10,603 nt of DNA from an uncultured Muribaculaceae bacterium (GTDB lineage: Bacteria > Bacteroidota > Bacteroidia > Bacteroidales > Muribaculaceae): assembly GCA_910583795.1 (NCBI GenBank), contig CAJTZQ010000097.1, positions 1 to 10,603 on the forward strand, written 5' to 3'. A program made the translations under genes and the position numbers. Below the pieces are notes generated by a model. The model worked only from the letters and a program-made list of their open reading frames with translations, was not told the DNA's origin and ran no database searches. The stretch's first letter is position 1. Each line of letters starts with the position of its first letter. This document shows, in pieces, positions 1-6,676 of this stretch.

Positions 1-1
1 C

Positions 2-736
2 ATCAACCGCAAGGCTGAAAACCTTCGTTTCTACGAATTCGGCAACGTTTATCATAAGGATGCTGACAAAGAAAGTTCGGAAGAAAAACCGCTCGCGCCG
101 TTCCATGAAAGTATGGAACTCGCCCTTTGGCTCACAGGAGATTTTTATCTCCCTTCCTGGAACCAGAAAGCAGCCGAGGCTTCTGTATTCGATCTGAAAG
201 GGATTGTCTTCAATATATTCAGTGTGCTCGGTTTGCCGGAAAGTGCTGTGGTATGTGCCCAGACATCTGACGAATTTTTCTCGGCACGTCTCGACATCAA
301 TACCCGCTCCGGAAAACGCATCGGCGAGCTCGGAATTATCCGCTCAAACATATTGAAGAAATTCGATATCGAGAAAGGCGTTGTTTATGCCGCAATCGAC
401 TGGAACTCCCTCTTCAAGCTCGTTGCAAAGCATCAGGTGACATACGCTCCGCTACCTAAGACGCAGCCTGTGCGTCGAGATCTCGCCCTTCTAATCGATA
501 AGGATGTGACATTCGCACAAATCGAGGAAACAGTACGCAAGGCGGAACGCAAACTGCTACGCAGCATCACCCTCTTCGACGTCTACGAAGGGAAAAATCT
601 TCCCGCCGGAAAGAAGAGCTATGCCATATCAATCACCCTTCAGGATGACGAAAAGACTCTCAACGACAAGCAGATCGAAGCAGTAATGCAAAAAATCATC
701 AAGGCGCTTACTCAATCCGGCGCCGAACTACGATAA
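2..736 (+). CDS. pheT: Phenylalanine--tRNA ligase beta subunit, C-terminal part (5' end outside window)
   Basis: The reading frame is open from base 2, with no start inside the window, and ends at TAA 734-736, giving 244 visible residues. The visible start (INRKAENLRFYEFGNVYHKD) is the conserved end of the catalytic-like core of PheT. The last ~95 residues, from about YAPLPKTQPVRRDLALLID to the end, form the ferredoxin-fold anticodon-binding (FDX-ACB) domain, with the typical RRDLALL and LFDVYEG strands. PheT pairs with PheS as an alpha2-beta2 cytosolic enzyme that charges tRNA-Phe; beta carries editing and tRNA-binding domains. The complete subunit is usually near 800 residues, so about two thirds lies upstream. 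yebC follows 47 bp later on the same strand with no terminator between, so the two are probably co-transcribed. The next ATG at 113 is internal and is not a start. Confidence 0.96.
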   Translation: MNRKAENLRFYEFGNVYHKDADKESSEEKPLAPFHESMELALWLTGDFYLPSWNQKAAEASVFDLKGIVFNIFSVLGLPESAVVCAQTSDEFFSARLDINTRSGKRIGELGIIRSNILKKFDIEKGVVYAAIDWNSLFKLVAKHQVTYAPLPKTQPVRRDLALLIDKDVTFAQIEETVRKAERKLLRSITLFDVYEGKNLPAGKKSYAISITLQDDEKTLNDKQIEAVMQKIIKALTQSGAELR

Positions 737-783
737 TCTCTCACACTTCAAAACACAAACTCAAAACCCACAACTCTTAAATC

Positions 784-1503
784 ATGGGAAGAGCATTTGA
801 ATATCGCAAAGCAAGAAAATTGAAACGCTGGGGCAACATGAGCCGCACGTTCACCCGTATCGGCAAGGAAATCACAATCGCAGCCAAGGCTGGCGGTCCC
901 GATCCCGACATGAACCCCCGTCTCCGCGTCCTCATGCAGAACGCAAAGGCTGCCAACATGCCTAAAGACACCGTTGAAAGAGCAATCAAGAAAGCCACCG
1001 ACAAGGATGCAGGCGACTACAAAGAGATTGTTTACGAAGGATACGGACCTCACGGAATCGCTATCGTGGTGGAAACGGCAACAGACAACAACCAGCGCAC
1101 AGTGGCAAACGTGCGTTCTTACTTCAACAAACACGGCGGTTCTCTCGGCACCCAGGGTTCTCTTTCATTCCTTTTCGACCATAAGAGCGTTTTCCATGTG
1201 AAACCGAATGCCGACACTTCTCTTGAAGATTTCGAACTTGAACTCATGGACTTTGAGGCTGAGCTCGAGGCAGAGGAAGAGGAATGGCTCATCTATGGTG
1301 CTTTCGACCAGTTTGCAAACCTCCAGAAATATCTTGAGGAGAAGGGTATGGAAATCGTTTCCGCAGAATTTGAGCGTATCCCTACCGATTATAAGGAAGT
1401 GACTCCCGAACAGCGCGAGGCTATCGAAAAACTTCTCGAGAAATTTGAAGACGACGAAGACGTTCAGAACGTATTCCACAACATGAAGGAAGAGGAGGAA
1501 TAA
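784..1503 (+). CDS. yebC: YebC/PmpR (TACO1-like) family protein
   Basis: The protein has 239 residues, the normal family length. The N-terminus MGRAFEYRKARKLKRWGNMS followed by TRIGKEI is the diagnostic YebC start in its Bacteroidales form (most other phyla have MAGHSKW). Further family marks are NAKAANMPKDTVERAIKKA, YEGYGPHGIA, NVRSYFNKHGGSLG and the acidic C-terminus ending DEDVQNVFHNMKEEEE. Family proteins have three domains and were long annotated as DNA-binding transcriptional regulators. Homologues including mitochondrial TACO1 are linked to translation, notably relief of stalling at proline-rich stretches, so the regulator label should be treated cautiously. The start at 784 is fixed by the conserved N-terminus; no clear Shine-Dalgarno precedes it, as is usual in Bacteroidetes. 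It sits directly after pheT, and a strong hairpin follows 33 bp after the stop. Confidence 0.96.
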   Translation: MGRAFEYRKARKLKRWGNMSRTFTRIGKEITIAAKAGGPDPDMNPRLRVLMQNAKAANMPKDTVERAIKKATDKDAGDYKEIVYEGYGPHGIAIVVETATDNNQRTVANVRSYFNKHGGSLGTQGSLSFLFDHKSVFHVKPNADTSLEDFELELMDFEAELEAEEEEWLIYGAFDQFANLQKYLEEKGMEIVSAEFERIPTDYKEVTPEQREAIEKLLEKFEDDEDVQNVFHNMKEEEE

Positions 1504-1536
1504 TCATCCTTGTTACTTCCTCCAATACCGACAAAC

Positions 1537-1580
1537 AAATAATAATCCGGACGATGTCTTTTTCGTCCGGATTATTATTT
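1537..1580. terminator. Bidirectional intrinsic terminator between yebC and the GH2 gene
   Basis: A perfect 18-bp inverted repeat has arms 1537-1554 and 1563-1580, with an 8-nt loop (TGTCTTTT). The GC-rich inner part is CCGGACGA/TCGTCCGG. The outer A/T part supplies a T-rich tail on both strands. It lies between the convergent stops of yebC (1503) and the GH2 gene (1599), the expected place for a shared terminator. Confidence 0.9.
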
Positions 1581-1598
1581 TCTATCTGAATGTCAATT

Positions 1599-4500
1599 TT
1601 ATCGAATGGACTTCGTCGGAGAAATAACAACTTTGAAATGGTTATGATCGGCTTTTATACGGTCAGGTTCAAGAGGACCTCCTTGTCCGCAGCTTGCCCC
1701 GCCAAGACCGGTAACACCGTAATCAAGATGTAAAACCGTATGGTTGCTATCAGGCAACTTATAATGATGGTCGGTATTGAACAGTTCCATTTCCGTATAA
1801 GGGATAGCAGTGACCGACATAAGCTCCGGCGCATCGAACCTGACGCCAGCACCTTCGGAAGTCAGCGAAGCCCATCTCACCTCTTGCCGGTTGCCGTTGC
1901 TTTGCGGGCGGGTGTAGGGTGTTACCATATCCTTAACCTTTGAAGTATACTTACCTACGAATTGTCCGGTTTTTCTATCGTTGTAATTTTCAACCGGGCC
2001 TCTTCCATAATAGGTGAAATCGTCAAGTTCCGCCGGCACTTCCATCACATACCCTAAGCGCGGGAGAACCAGCTCCGGTTTGTTGGAATCAAATTCGGTA
2101 TCCAATTCAATCTTGCCATCAGGCAACACTGTCCATGTCTGCATGATGGTCAGCTTGAAGTCATCGGAAGTAAAAGGTTTCGACTCACTTTCATCAATAG
2201 TATATGTTCCGCGTGCATTCCCGTTGCCGCCAACCATTTTGCCTCCGCATGGTGCCTGCGATTCAATCACAAAAGATAATACCTTGTTGCCGTTTTTATC
2301 TTTACCGATTTTTCTTGACACAACTTTGTGCTTGAGATTATACAATCCGTTCTCAAACCATTCATCAGACACCCACGGGTCATTGTTGAGATAGGCACGG
2401 AAGGCATATGGTTCAGGTCCTTTCCCGGGAACTATCATATCCTTTCCATCGTATATCAGGCGTTCCAAGGTTCCCCTGGTCAGGTTGAACACTATCGTAT
2501 AATTATCTCCGGCTATCACCTCCATCTCCTGATCGGTATCTTTCATCTTGTCAGGCAAGGCGACTTCCAAATTATCTTGAAGCGGCAACAACTTTACAGG
2601 TAATTGCTCTGCCATCTGAACATACCCTTTATCAGCCCACGGCTTATCTTCCGACAATGAGAATTCAACATTCACGAAATACTCGCTTCCATCCTCTATC
2701 TTTGAAGAATCTATCGGGAGAGAAACTTTTGCTTCTGTCCTTGGTGCCACCTCTTCCATCGCGAGGGTTCCGGATTCCACCTCCACTCCATCTTTAAGCA
2801 ATCGCCATGTCAGATCGTAACCTTGGAGCGGAATGAAATAGTTCTTGTTAAAAATGGCTATTTCCCCTTTGCTCATATCCACGGGATTAACTCTTACATT
2901 CTGGTATACCTTTTTCACCTCATAATACTGGGGCTTCGGAGTCATGTCTCCAAACATCACACCGTTCATAACGAACTGACCGTCTGTCGGGAAGTCTCCG
3001 AAATCTCCCCCGAATGCAAGGTAGCGTTCTCCCGTCTTGGAATCATAATTATAAAGCGACTGGTCAATCCAATCCCATATAGCGCCTCCCATGAAATGGT
3101 TGGTACTCTCCATCGCGTCCCAATAGTCCACGAGATTACCGACCGCGTTACCCATGGAATGTGCGTATTCGTTTATATGGAAAGGATATTTGATATCATT
3201 GTCATCTCCCTTAACGGCATGTCTGACCCATTCAATCGAAGGATACTGGCATGAACCCATATCCACGATATCGTTGTTTCGCTCATACTGTATGGGACGT
3301 GAAAAATCGAAATCCCTTATAGCATCGTATGCGGCAATGAAATTGTCGCCGGGACCTGCCTCATTGCCAAGCGACCATATCAGAATCGAAGGTGAATTTA
3401 CCGTGGAATGAACCATTTCCATATTTCTTGCCACATGAGCATCCTTGAATTCCGGCACATGCGACAAGGAAGCTTTGCCATAATAATATTCATGGCTCTC
3501 AAGGTTAGCCTCATCCATAAGGTAGATGCCATATTTGTCACATAGATAATACCAATATGGATCGTCTGGGTAGTGGCTGTTGCGGACATGGTTGATGTTG
3601 GCGCGTTTCATCATCATTATGTCGCGCTCCATATCCTGGCGCGTCACTGCATGACCTCGCTCCGGATTAGTCTCGTGTCGGTTCACCCCTTTCAGTTTGA
3701 CGGGCTTGCCGTTGACATAGAAATATCTTCCGGGCAATCCGAATTCATCTTCTTCACCCTTCGTGTCTTTGATTTCAACCTTTCGGAAACCTGTATATGT
3801 AGATACTGTCTCGACCACATTCCCTTTTTTGTCTTTCAGCTGACCTACCAAAGTATAACGCCACGGTTCTTCCGCACTCCAAAGATTTGGATGCTCCAGT
3901 TTCAAAACGGTGGTTACAGATTCTTCCGTTCCTTCCGGAATATTTATGTCGGAAGAAATTACCTTTCCACCCTTCACCGGATTATTCCCGTCGCTATAAA
4001 GGGGATGGGCATAAATAGTGTAGGTCATGTTATACCCTTTTACAGTTTTCCCGGAAAGATTGCGTATCGACGTTGTTATTTTCAATTCGCCATCCTTATA
4101 ATTGCCGGACAATTCGGGAATCACTACAAGATCTCTTATTTGCACGGGAGATGTGGAATATAGCGACACTGACCGGAATATCCCGGGAAGCCTGAACATA
4201 TCCTGGGACTCAAGAAACGAGCCGTCGCTGTTTCTATACACCTCTACCGCCACTTTGTTATCACCCTTGACAAGATAAGGGGTGATATTAAACCGTGCGG
4301 CGTTTCTTGAATTTTTACTGAAGCCCACATACTTTCCGTTTATCCAAAGATAAAAGAAGGAATCCACTCCATCGAAGTTAATATATACCTCTCTCCCCTT
4401 CCATGATTCAGGAACTGTAAATTTCCTTACGTAAGAACCGACCTCATTTCTGTCCTCGTATGTGGTCCATGTTTCAGCGGGTGTACGCATCACGCCTCCG

Positions 4501-4979
4501 CGCCAGTCGTCAGGTTCAACCTTATGCTGAAAAATAACCTTCTGGTTTACGTAAATCGGTTTCCCGTATTTCAATGACCCGTCTTTCTGCAAACCTACGA
4601 TATTCCAGTTGGAGGGCACTTTTATATCGTCCCAGCCGGAGGTGTCAAAGTCCGGTTTGTAAAAATCTTTCGATCTTAGGGACGGTTCCTTAACCCACTT
4701 GAATTTCCAGTCCCCGTCAAGACTCATCCAATAGGGACTGTTTTCGGGAAGCACTTTTCGTGCGCTCTCGATGTCGGGGAACATTGCAAAGGTGGCTCTC
4801 GGCTGTTCCTTATTATAAGCCAACGAATCCGGGCATTGCCATTCCCAGCCACCGGGACCTTCCATATTTCCGTAGAAATATCCTTTCAGCGCAGCATGTT
4901 CCCCGGCTCCGAAAGAAACAGAAGAGACCGCGCCGGTCAAAGTTGCAAAAAACGCAACAAGTATTCTTTGAATCTTCAT
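1599..4979 (-). CDS. Secreted glycoside hydrolase family 2, LacZ-like beta-galactosidase
   Basis: From the chosen ATG (4979) the protein has 1126 residues, against 1023 in E. coli LacZ. Residues 1-~25 (MKIQRILVAFFATLTGAVSS...) are a signal peptide without a lipobox, so the enzyme is probably periplasmic or secreted. Domain order: GH2 jelly-roll ~80-280 (SRNAARFNITPYL, SDGSFLESQDMFRLPGIFR), Ig-like linker ~280-400, (beta/alpha)8 barrel ~415-700, and the large C-terminal LacZ domain (Bgal_small_N type) ~830-1120. Catalytic motifs match LacZ: acid/base Glu540 in WSLGNEAG and nucleophile Glu604 in INEYAHSMGN. GVNRHE, VRNSHYP and MDEANLESH are also conserved. The likely reaction is hydrolysis of terminal beta-galactosides; GH2 specificity can vary, so the substrate is inferred. 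An open frame runs up to 5042, but that start would place ~21 residues encoded by leader repeats before the signal peptide. No SusC/D partner is visible. Confidence 0.95.
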   Translation of the reverse strand: MKIQRILVAFFATLTGAVSSVSFGAGEHAALKGYFYGNMEGPGGWEWQCPDSLAYNKEQPRATFAMFPDIESARKVLPENSPYWMSLDGDWKFKWVKEPSLRSKDFYKPDFDTSGWDDIKVPSNWNIVGLQKDGSLKYGKPIYVNQKVIFQHKVEPDDWRGGVMRTPAETWTTYEDRNEVGSYVRKFTVPESWKGREVYINFDGVDSFFYLWINGKYVGFSKNSRNAARFNITPYLVKGDNKVAVEVYRNSDGSFLESQDMFRLPGIFRSVSLYSTSPVQIRDLVVIPELSGNYKDGELKITTSIRNLSGKTVKGYNMTYTIYAHPLYSDGNNPVKGGKVISSDINIPEGTEESVTTVLKLEHPNLWSAEEPWRYTLVGQLKDKKGNVVETVSTYTGFRKVEIKDTKGEEDEFGLPGRYFYVNGKPVKLKGVNRHETNPERGHAVTRQDMERDIMMMKRANINHVRNSHYPDDPYWYYLCDKYGIYLMDEANLESHEYYYGKASLSHVPEFKDAHVARNMEMVHSTVNSPSILIWSLGNEAGPGDNFIAAYDAIRDFDFSRPIQYERNNDIVDMGSCQYPSIEWVRHAVKGDDNDIKYPFHINEYAHSMGNAVGNLVDYWDAMESTNHFMGGAIWDWIDQSLYNYDSKTGERYLAFGGDFGDFPTDGQFVMNGVMFGDMTPKPQYYEVKKVYQNVRVNPVDMSKGEIAIFNKNYFIPLQGYDLTWRLLKDGVEVESGTLAMEEVAPRTEAKVSLPIDSSKIEDGSEYFVNVEFSLSEDKPWADKGYVQMAEQLPVKLLPLQDNLEVALPDKMKDTDQEMEVIAGDNYTIVFNLTRGTLERLIYDGKDMIVPGKGPEPYAFRAYLNNDPWVSDEWFENGLYNLKHKVVSRKIGKDKNGNKVLSFVIESQAPCGGKMVGGNGNARGTYTIDESESKPFTSDDFKLTIMQTWTVLPDGKIELDTEFDSNKPELVLPRLGYVMEVPAELDDFTYYGRGPVENYNDRKTGQFVGKYTSKVKDMVTPYTRPQSNGNRQEVRWASLTSEGAGVRFDAPELMSVTAIPYTEMELFNTDHHYKLPDSNHTVLHLDYGVTGLGGASCGQGGPLEPDRIKADHNHFKVVISPTKSIR

Positions 4980-5025
4980 GATATAGTGTTTAGAGGCATT
5001 ACTCAAAATTTGGCTCCGATATCTC

Positions 5026-5093
5026 ATATCTTGCAGGATCAAACATCTTGAAGAATTAAATATCTTGCAGAATCAAATATCTTGGGAAATCAA
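5026..5093 (-). repeat. Four 17-bp direct tandem repeats in the GH2 leader
   Basis: Four adjacent 17-bp units occupy 5026-5042, 5043-5059, 5060-5076 and 5077-5093. On the + strand they read ATATCTTGCAGGATCAA, ACATCTTGAAGAATTAA, ATATCTTGCAGAATCAA and ATATCTTGGGAAATCAA. The invariant core is A-ATCTTG...AT-AA. If the promoter at 5114-5145 is used, the array lies wholly in the 5' untranslated leader of the GH2 mRNA, 47 bp from the ATG. It could be a regulator-binding or RNA-level element, or just a slippage-generated repeat. No function is assigned. Confidence 0.85.
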
Positions 5094-5113
5094 ACAGAGT
5101 AACATAATTTTAG

Positions 5114-5145
5114 CAAAAGTAACGATTAGACACATACTCTCCAAA
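5114..5145 (-). promoter_or_regulatory. Predicted Bacteroidetes-type promoter of the GH2 gene
   Basis: Read on the - strand, TTTG (5142-5145) is followed by 20 bp and then TACTTTTG (5114-5121). This is an exact match to the Bacteroidetes -33 TTTG / -7 TAnnTTTG pattern with normal spacing. Transcription would start near 5107, giving a leader of about 128 nt that contains the 17-bp repeat array. Confidence 0.65.
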
Positions 5146-5258
5146 TGAAGTTGTTTAAAATTTTTACTTTTTCAATATTTCGTCAGATTTTCAATCAATA
5201 GCTGATGATCAAACCCACCCCGACTCCTCCTTTTTTACTATTCCGCTCGCTATAAAAT

Positions 5259-5501
5259 CTATTCTGATATTCCTCTCAATGTGCCTCTGCGCAATTCCTC
5301 CTTAAAGATTTCATAAACGTAAGCGGGACTTTCAATATACATATCTGTTTTTTGCTCACACAGTTTCTCAAAAGTCTCTGAATTATGAAACAATAATAGT
5401 GCATTTTCAAGACTTGTCATCTCGTCACGAATAATCCACTCCACTACCTTAGCAGTTATGTATTCTACCAAAAACTCAAAGTTGTTTTCTACTAATTTCA
5501 T
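5259..5501 (-). CDS. Small helical protein, third gene of the Xre/DUF3990 cassette
   Basis: The protein has 80 residues and I cannot name its family with certainty. It looks like the small helical partner proteins that sit beside DUF3990 genes. It has an N-terminal helical stretch (NNFEFLVEYITAKVVEWIIRD), then LENALLLFHNSETFEKL and the motif YIESPAYVYEIFKEELRR, and is rich in acidic residues. There is no signal peptide or membrane segment, so it is probably cytoplasmic. Its ATG overlaps the TGA of the DUF3990 gene (ATGA, 5498-5501), so it is almost certainly translationally coupled to it. That stoichiometric coupling suggests a partner or neutralising subunit, but this is inference. The stop is TAG (5259-5261), and no clear terminator hairpin follows before the GH2 promoter region. 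Confidence 0.8.
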   Translation of the reverse strand: MKLVENNFEFLVEYITAKVVEWIIRDEMTSLENALLLFHNSETFEKLCEQKTDMYIESPAYVYEIFKEELRRGTLRGISE

Positions 5502-5971
5502 ATCCGTTTTATATAATTCAGCGAACGCGATGTCGCAAAGAAATACTGGGAATTTAGATCCTTATAAATTAATCCGGCTACCACAGCGTCAAGATCAATG
5601 ATTTCCATGTCATAAAGTCCAAAAAGACGTGCCATTTTATCATCGGCGACAGGGCCAATGACTATATCATAGTCGTGCTGAAAATCAACTTCGCTCTGTT
5701 TTCGATTTGCCATTATGAACAATGCCCATTCTTTATCAGGCTGTTCGAATATCTTTATATTAAGTCCATCAGTTAAGGCAGCCTCTATATCGAACTCAAA
5801 CTCAATAACAGTAGGGACTCCCCCGAAACGGTCTGCTATTCTTTTTGACCAATATATTGCTTGATCTCGCAAATGGGTGGTGTAAAATCCTTGTCCGAAA
5901 TCCTTATACTTCTGACCTTTAGATAAATCAACATTCAAAATTGGCTGATTGGAACCATGATATAGTTTCAT
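5498..5971 (-). CDS. DUF3990 protein, predicted ADP-ribosyltransferase-fold enzyme
   Basis: The protein has 157 residues. DUF3990 hallmarks are present. Near the N-terminus is LYHGSN with His5, the usual first NAD-contacting motif of diphtheria-toxin-like ADP-ribosyltransferases. Next comes DFGQGFYTT with Tyr30 (second motif). The end carries SQYFFATSRSLNYI with Gln142 at the position of the third catalytic-triad residue. This gives a possible H-Y-Q triad. The central part has alternating strands and helices (VIEFEFDIEAAL, EWALFIMANR, YDIVIGPVADD). There is no signal peptide, so it should act in the cytoplasm, possibly modifying protein, RNA, DNA or a small molecule with NAD; the target is unknown. 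Its ATG overlaps the last base of the upstream Xre gene's TAA (5971), and its stop overlaps the next gene. The context of HTH regulator plus small partner resembles toxin-antitoxin operons. Enzyme activity is not shown by sequence alone. Confidence 0.85.
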   Translation of the reverse strand: MKLYHGSNQPILNVDLSKGQKYKDFGQGFYTTHLRDQAIYWSKRIADRFGGVPTVIEFEFDIEAALTDGLNIKIFEQPDKEWALFIMANRKQSEVDFQHDYDIVIGPVADDKMARLFGLYDMEIIDLDAVVAGLIYKDLNSQYFFATSRSLNYIKRI

Positions 5972-6396
5972 TAGATCGCTCCTCCATTCATTCTACAAAT
6001 GGCAGTCATATCGTCGACACAATCTTGCAACGACAATTGATGTTCTACCTCATAATTGTTAATAGAAAATTCAAGACCTTTGAATCGAGACAAATAGTTG
6101 CAGGCTTCTTTTTTTGAAAGTTTATGCTTGCGTGCAAATAGCCCCATGCTCATTACGATATAGTGTATCATGTCTTTGGAAGTTACAGTTGCCGATTTTA
6201 GTTTAACTGTCGCCTCCACACCAAGAGCCTCTGACAACTTATTGATTGTCGAAAAGGTAATTCCTCTACCATTTTCAATTTTGGAAATTTCAGATTTTGT
6301 TACACCGATTTTTTTCCCCAGTTGTTCCTGTGTGAGACCGAGTTCTTTTCTTCGTTGAAGAAACAAAGCGCCTATTTCATCAAATCTATTAGCCAT
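5971..6396 (-). CDS. Xre-family HTH regulator with DUF3791-like C-terminal domain
   Basis: From the chosen ATG (6396) the protein has 141 residues. The N-terminal Xre/Cro HTH spans ~9-65 (FLQRRKELGLTQEQLGKKIG, VTKSEISKIENG, TINKLSEALGVE), with the HTH core ~22-42. Residues ~72-141 (SKDMIHYIVMSMGLFARK, SKKEACNYLSRFKGL, NYEVEHQLSLQDCVDDMTAI, CRMNGG) resemble the small DUF3791 domain often found beside DUF3990 proteins. The gene would then fuse a DNA-binding module to a partner-binding module. The frame is open up to an ATG at 6453, but that start would lie inside the palindromic operator and upstream of the predicted transcription start. It would also add 19 poorly conserved residues, so 6396 (MANRFDEIG) is preferred. 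It heads the three-gene operon and is probably an autorepressor and antitoxin-like protein (inference). Confidence 0.88.
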   Translation of the reverse strand: MANRFDEIGALFLQRRKELGLTQEQLGKKIGVTKSEISKIENGRGITFSTINKLSEALGVEATVKLKSATVTSKDMIHYIVMSMGLFARKHKLSKKEACNYLSRFKGLEFSINNYEVEHQLSLQDCVDDMTAICRMNGGAI

Positions 6397-6422
6397 ACTG
6401 AATTGGATAATATATATATGTG

Positions 6423-6453
6423 TAAAATTATTAAAAGTTTCCAATATTGGCAA
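6423..6453 (-). promoter_or_regulatory. Predicted promoter of the Xre/DUF3990 operon
   Basis: On the - strand, TTG (6451-6453) is followed by 20 bp and then TAATTTTA (6423-6430), which is TAnnTTTG with the last base changed. Transcription would begin near 6416, about 20 nt before the ATG at 6396. Both boxes overlap the palindrome at 6428-6463, as expected for a repressible promoter. Confidence 0.45.
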
Positions 6454-6463
6454 CTTTTAATAA
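6428..6463. promoter_or_regulatory. 36-bp near-perfect palindrome, likely operator for the Xre protein
   Basis: The arms are TTATTAAAAGTTTCCAAT (6428-6445) and ATTGGCAACTTTTAATAA (6446-6463). They are exact reverse complements except for one pair (T6440 against C6451). The centre is CCAATATTGG. It spans the space between the predicted -33 and -7 boxes of the Xre operon, immediately upstream of the xre-like gene. That position is typical of an autoregulatory operator of a toxin-antitoxin-type HTH protein. Binding is inferred from position and symmetry. Confidence 0.75.
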
Positions 6464-6476
6464 CAATTTTGTTCTT

Positions 6477-6560
6477 TCAAAGGGGATATCCATGAGTATA
6501 TCTCCATAAACGCCTTGCTACGACCACGGGATCGACACAGATACCTCCATCGCAATTTAA
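6477..6560 (-). pseudogene. Possible decayed C-terminal fragment of an AAA-type ATPase
   Basis: One - strand frame ending at TGA (6477-6479) reads ...DPVVVARRLWRYTHGYPL before the stop. This resembles the segment x-x-A-x-x-[IL]-[YW]-x-YTxGYPFLVS found in Bacteroidales AAA-like ATP-binding proteins, but it is cut off at the point where the family continues. No intact frame extends upstream into recognisable ATPase sequence. The similarity covers only about 20 residues and was recognised by eye, so it may be chance. Confidence 0.25.
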
Positions 6561-6608
6561 CTGGAAATGGCGAGAAAGACTGCGTCCACATAAAGTTATT
6601 GACTGCCA

Positions 6609-6636
6609 AGACTAATGTAAACTCATACATTAGTCT
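6609..6636. repeat. Perfect 11-bp stem-loop in the gene-free region
   Basis: AGACTAATGTA (6609-6619) is followed by loop AACTCA and then TACATTAGTCT (6626-6636), an exact inverted repeat. No T-run follows on either strand, so it is not a standard intrinsic terminator. It may be a regulator site, a mobile-element relic or an RNA hairpin. It lies between the ATPase-like remnant and the phased repeat array; nothing else is visible in that interval. Confidence 0.7.
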
Positions 6637-6676
6637 GAAAGATGTCTGTTTGGTCATGAGTATATATGTTATTGCT

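Noticed and set aside
748..1134. Minus-strand open frame over yebC
   Set aside because: It is a shadow of yebC; the Cys/Val-rich product has no coding character.
2823..3254. Plus-strand open frames inside the GH2 gene
   Set aside because: They lie antisense to highly conserved catalytic-domain sequence and carry no recognisable domain.
4980..5042. Upstream start at 5042 for the GH2 enzyme
   Set aside because: It would add residues encoded by the 17-bp repeats in front of a complete signal peptide; the ATG at 4979 gives a normal signal sequence at the N-terminus.
6397..6453. Upstream start at 6453 for the Xre protein
   Set aside because: It lies inside the palindromic operator and upstream of the predicted transcription start, and the added 19 residues do not look like part of the HTH domain.
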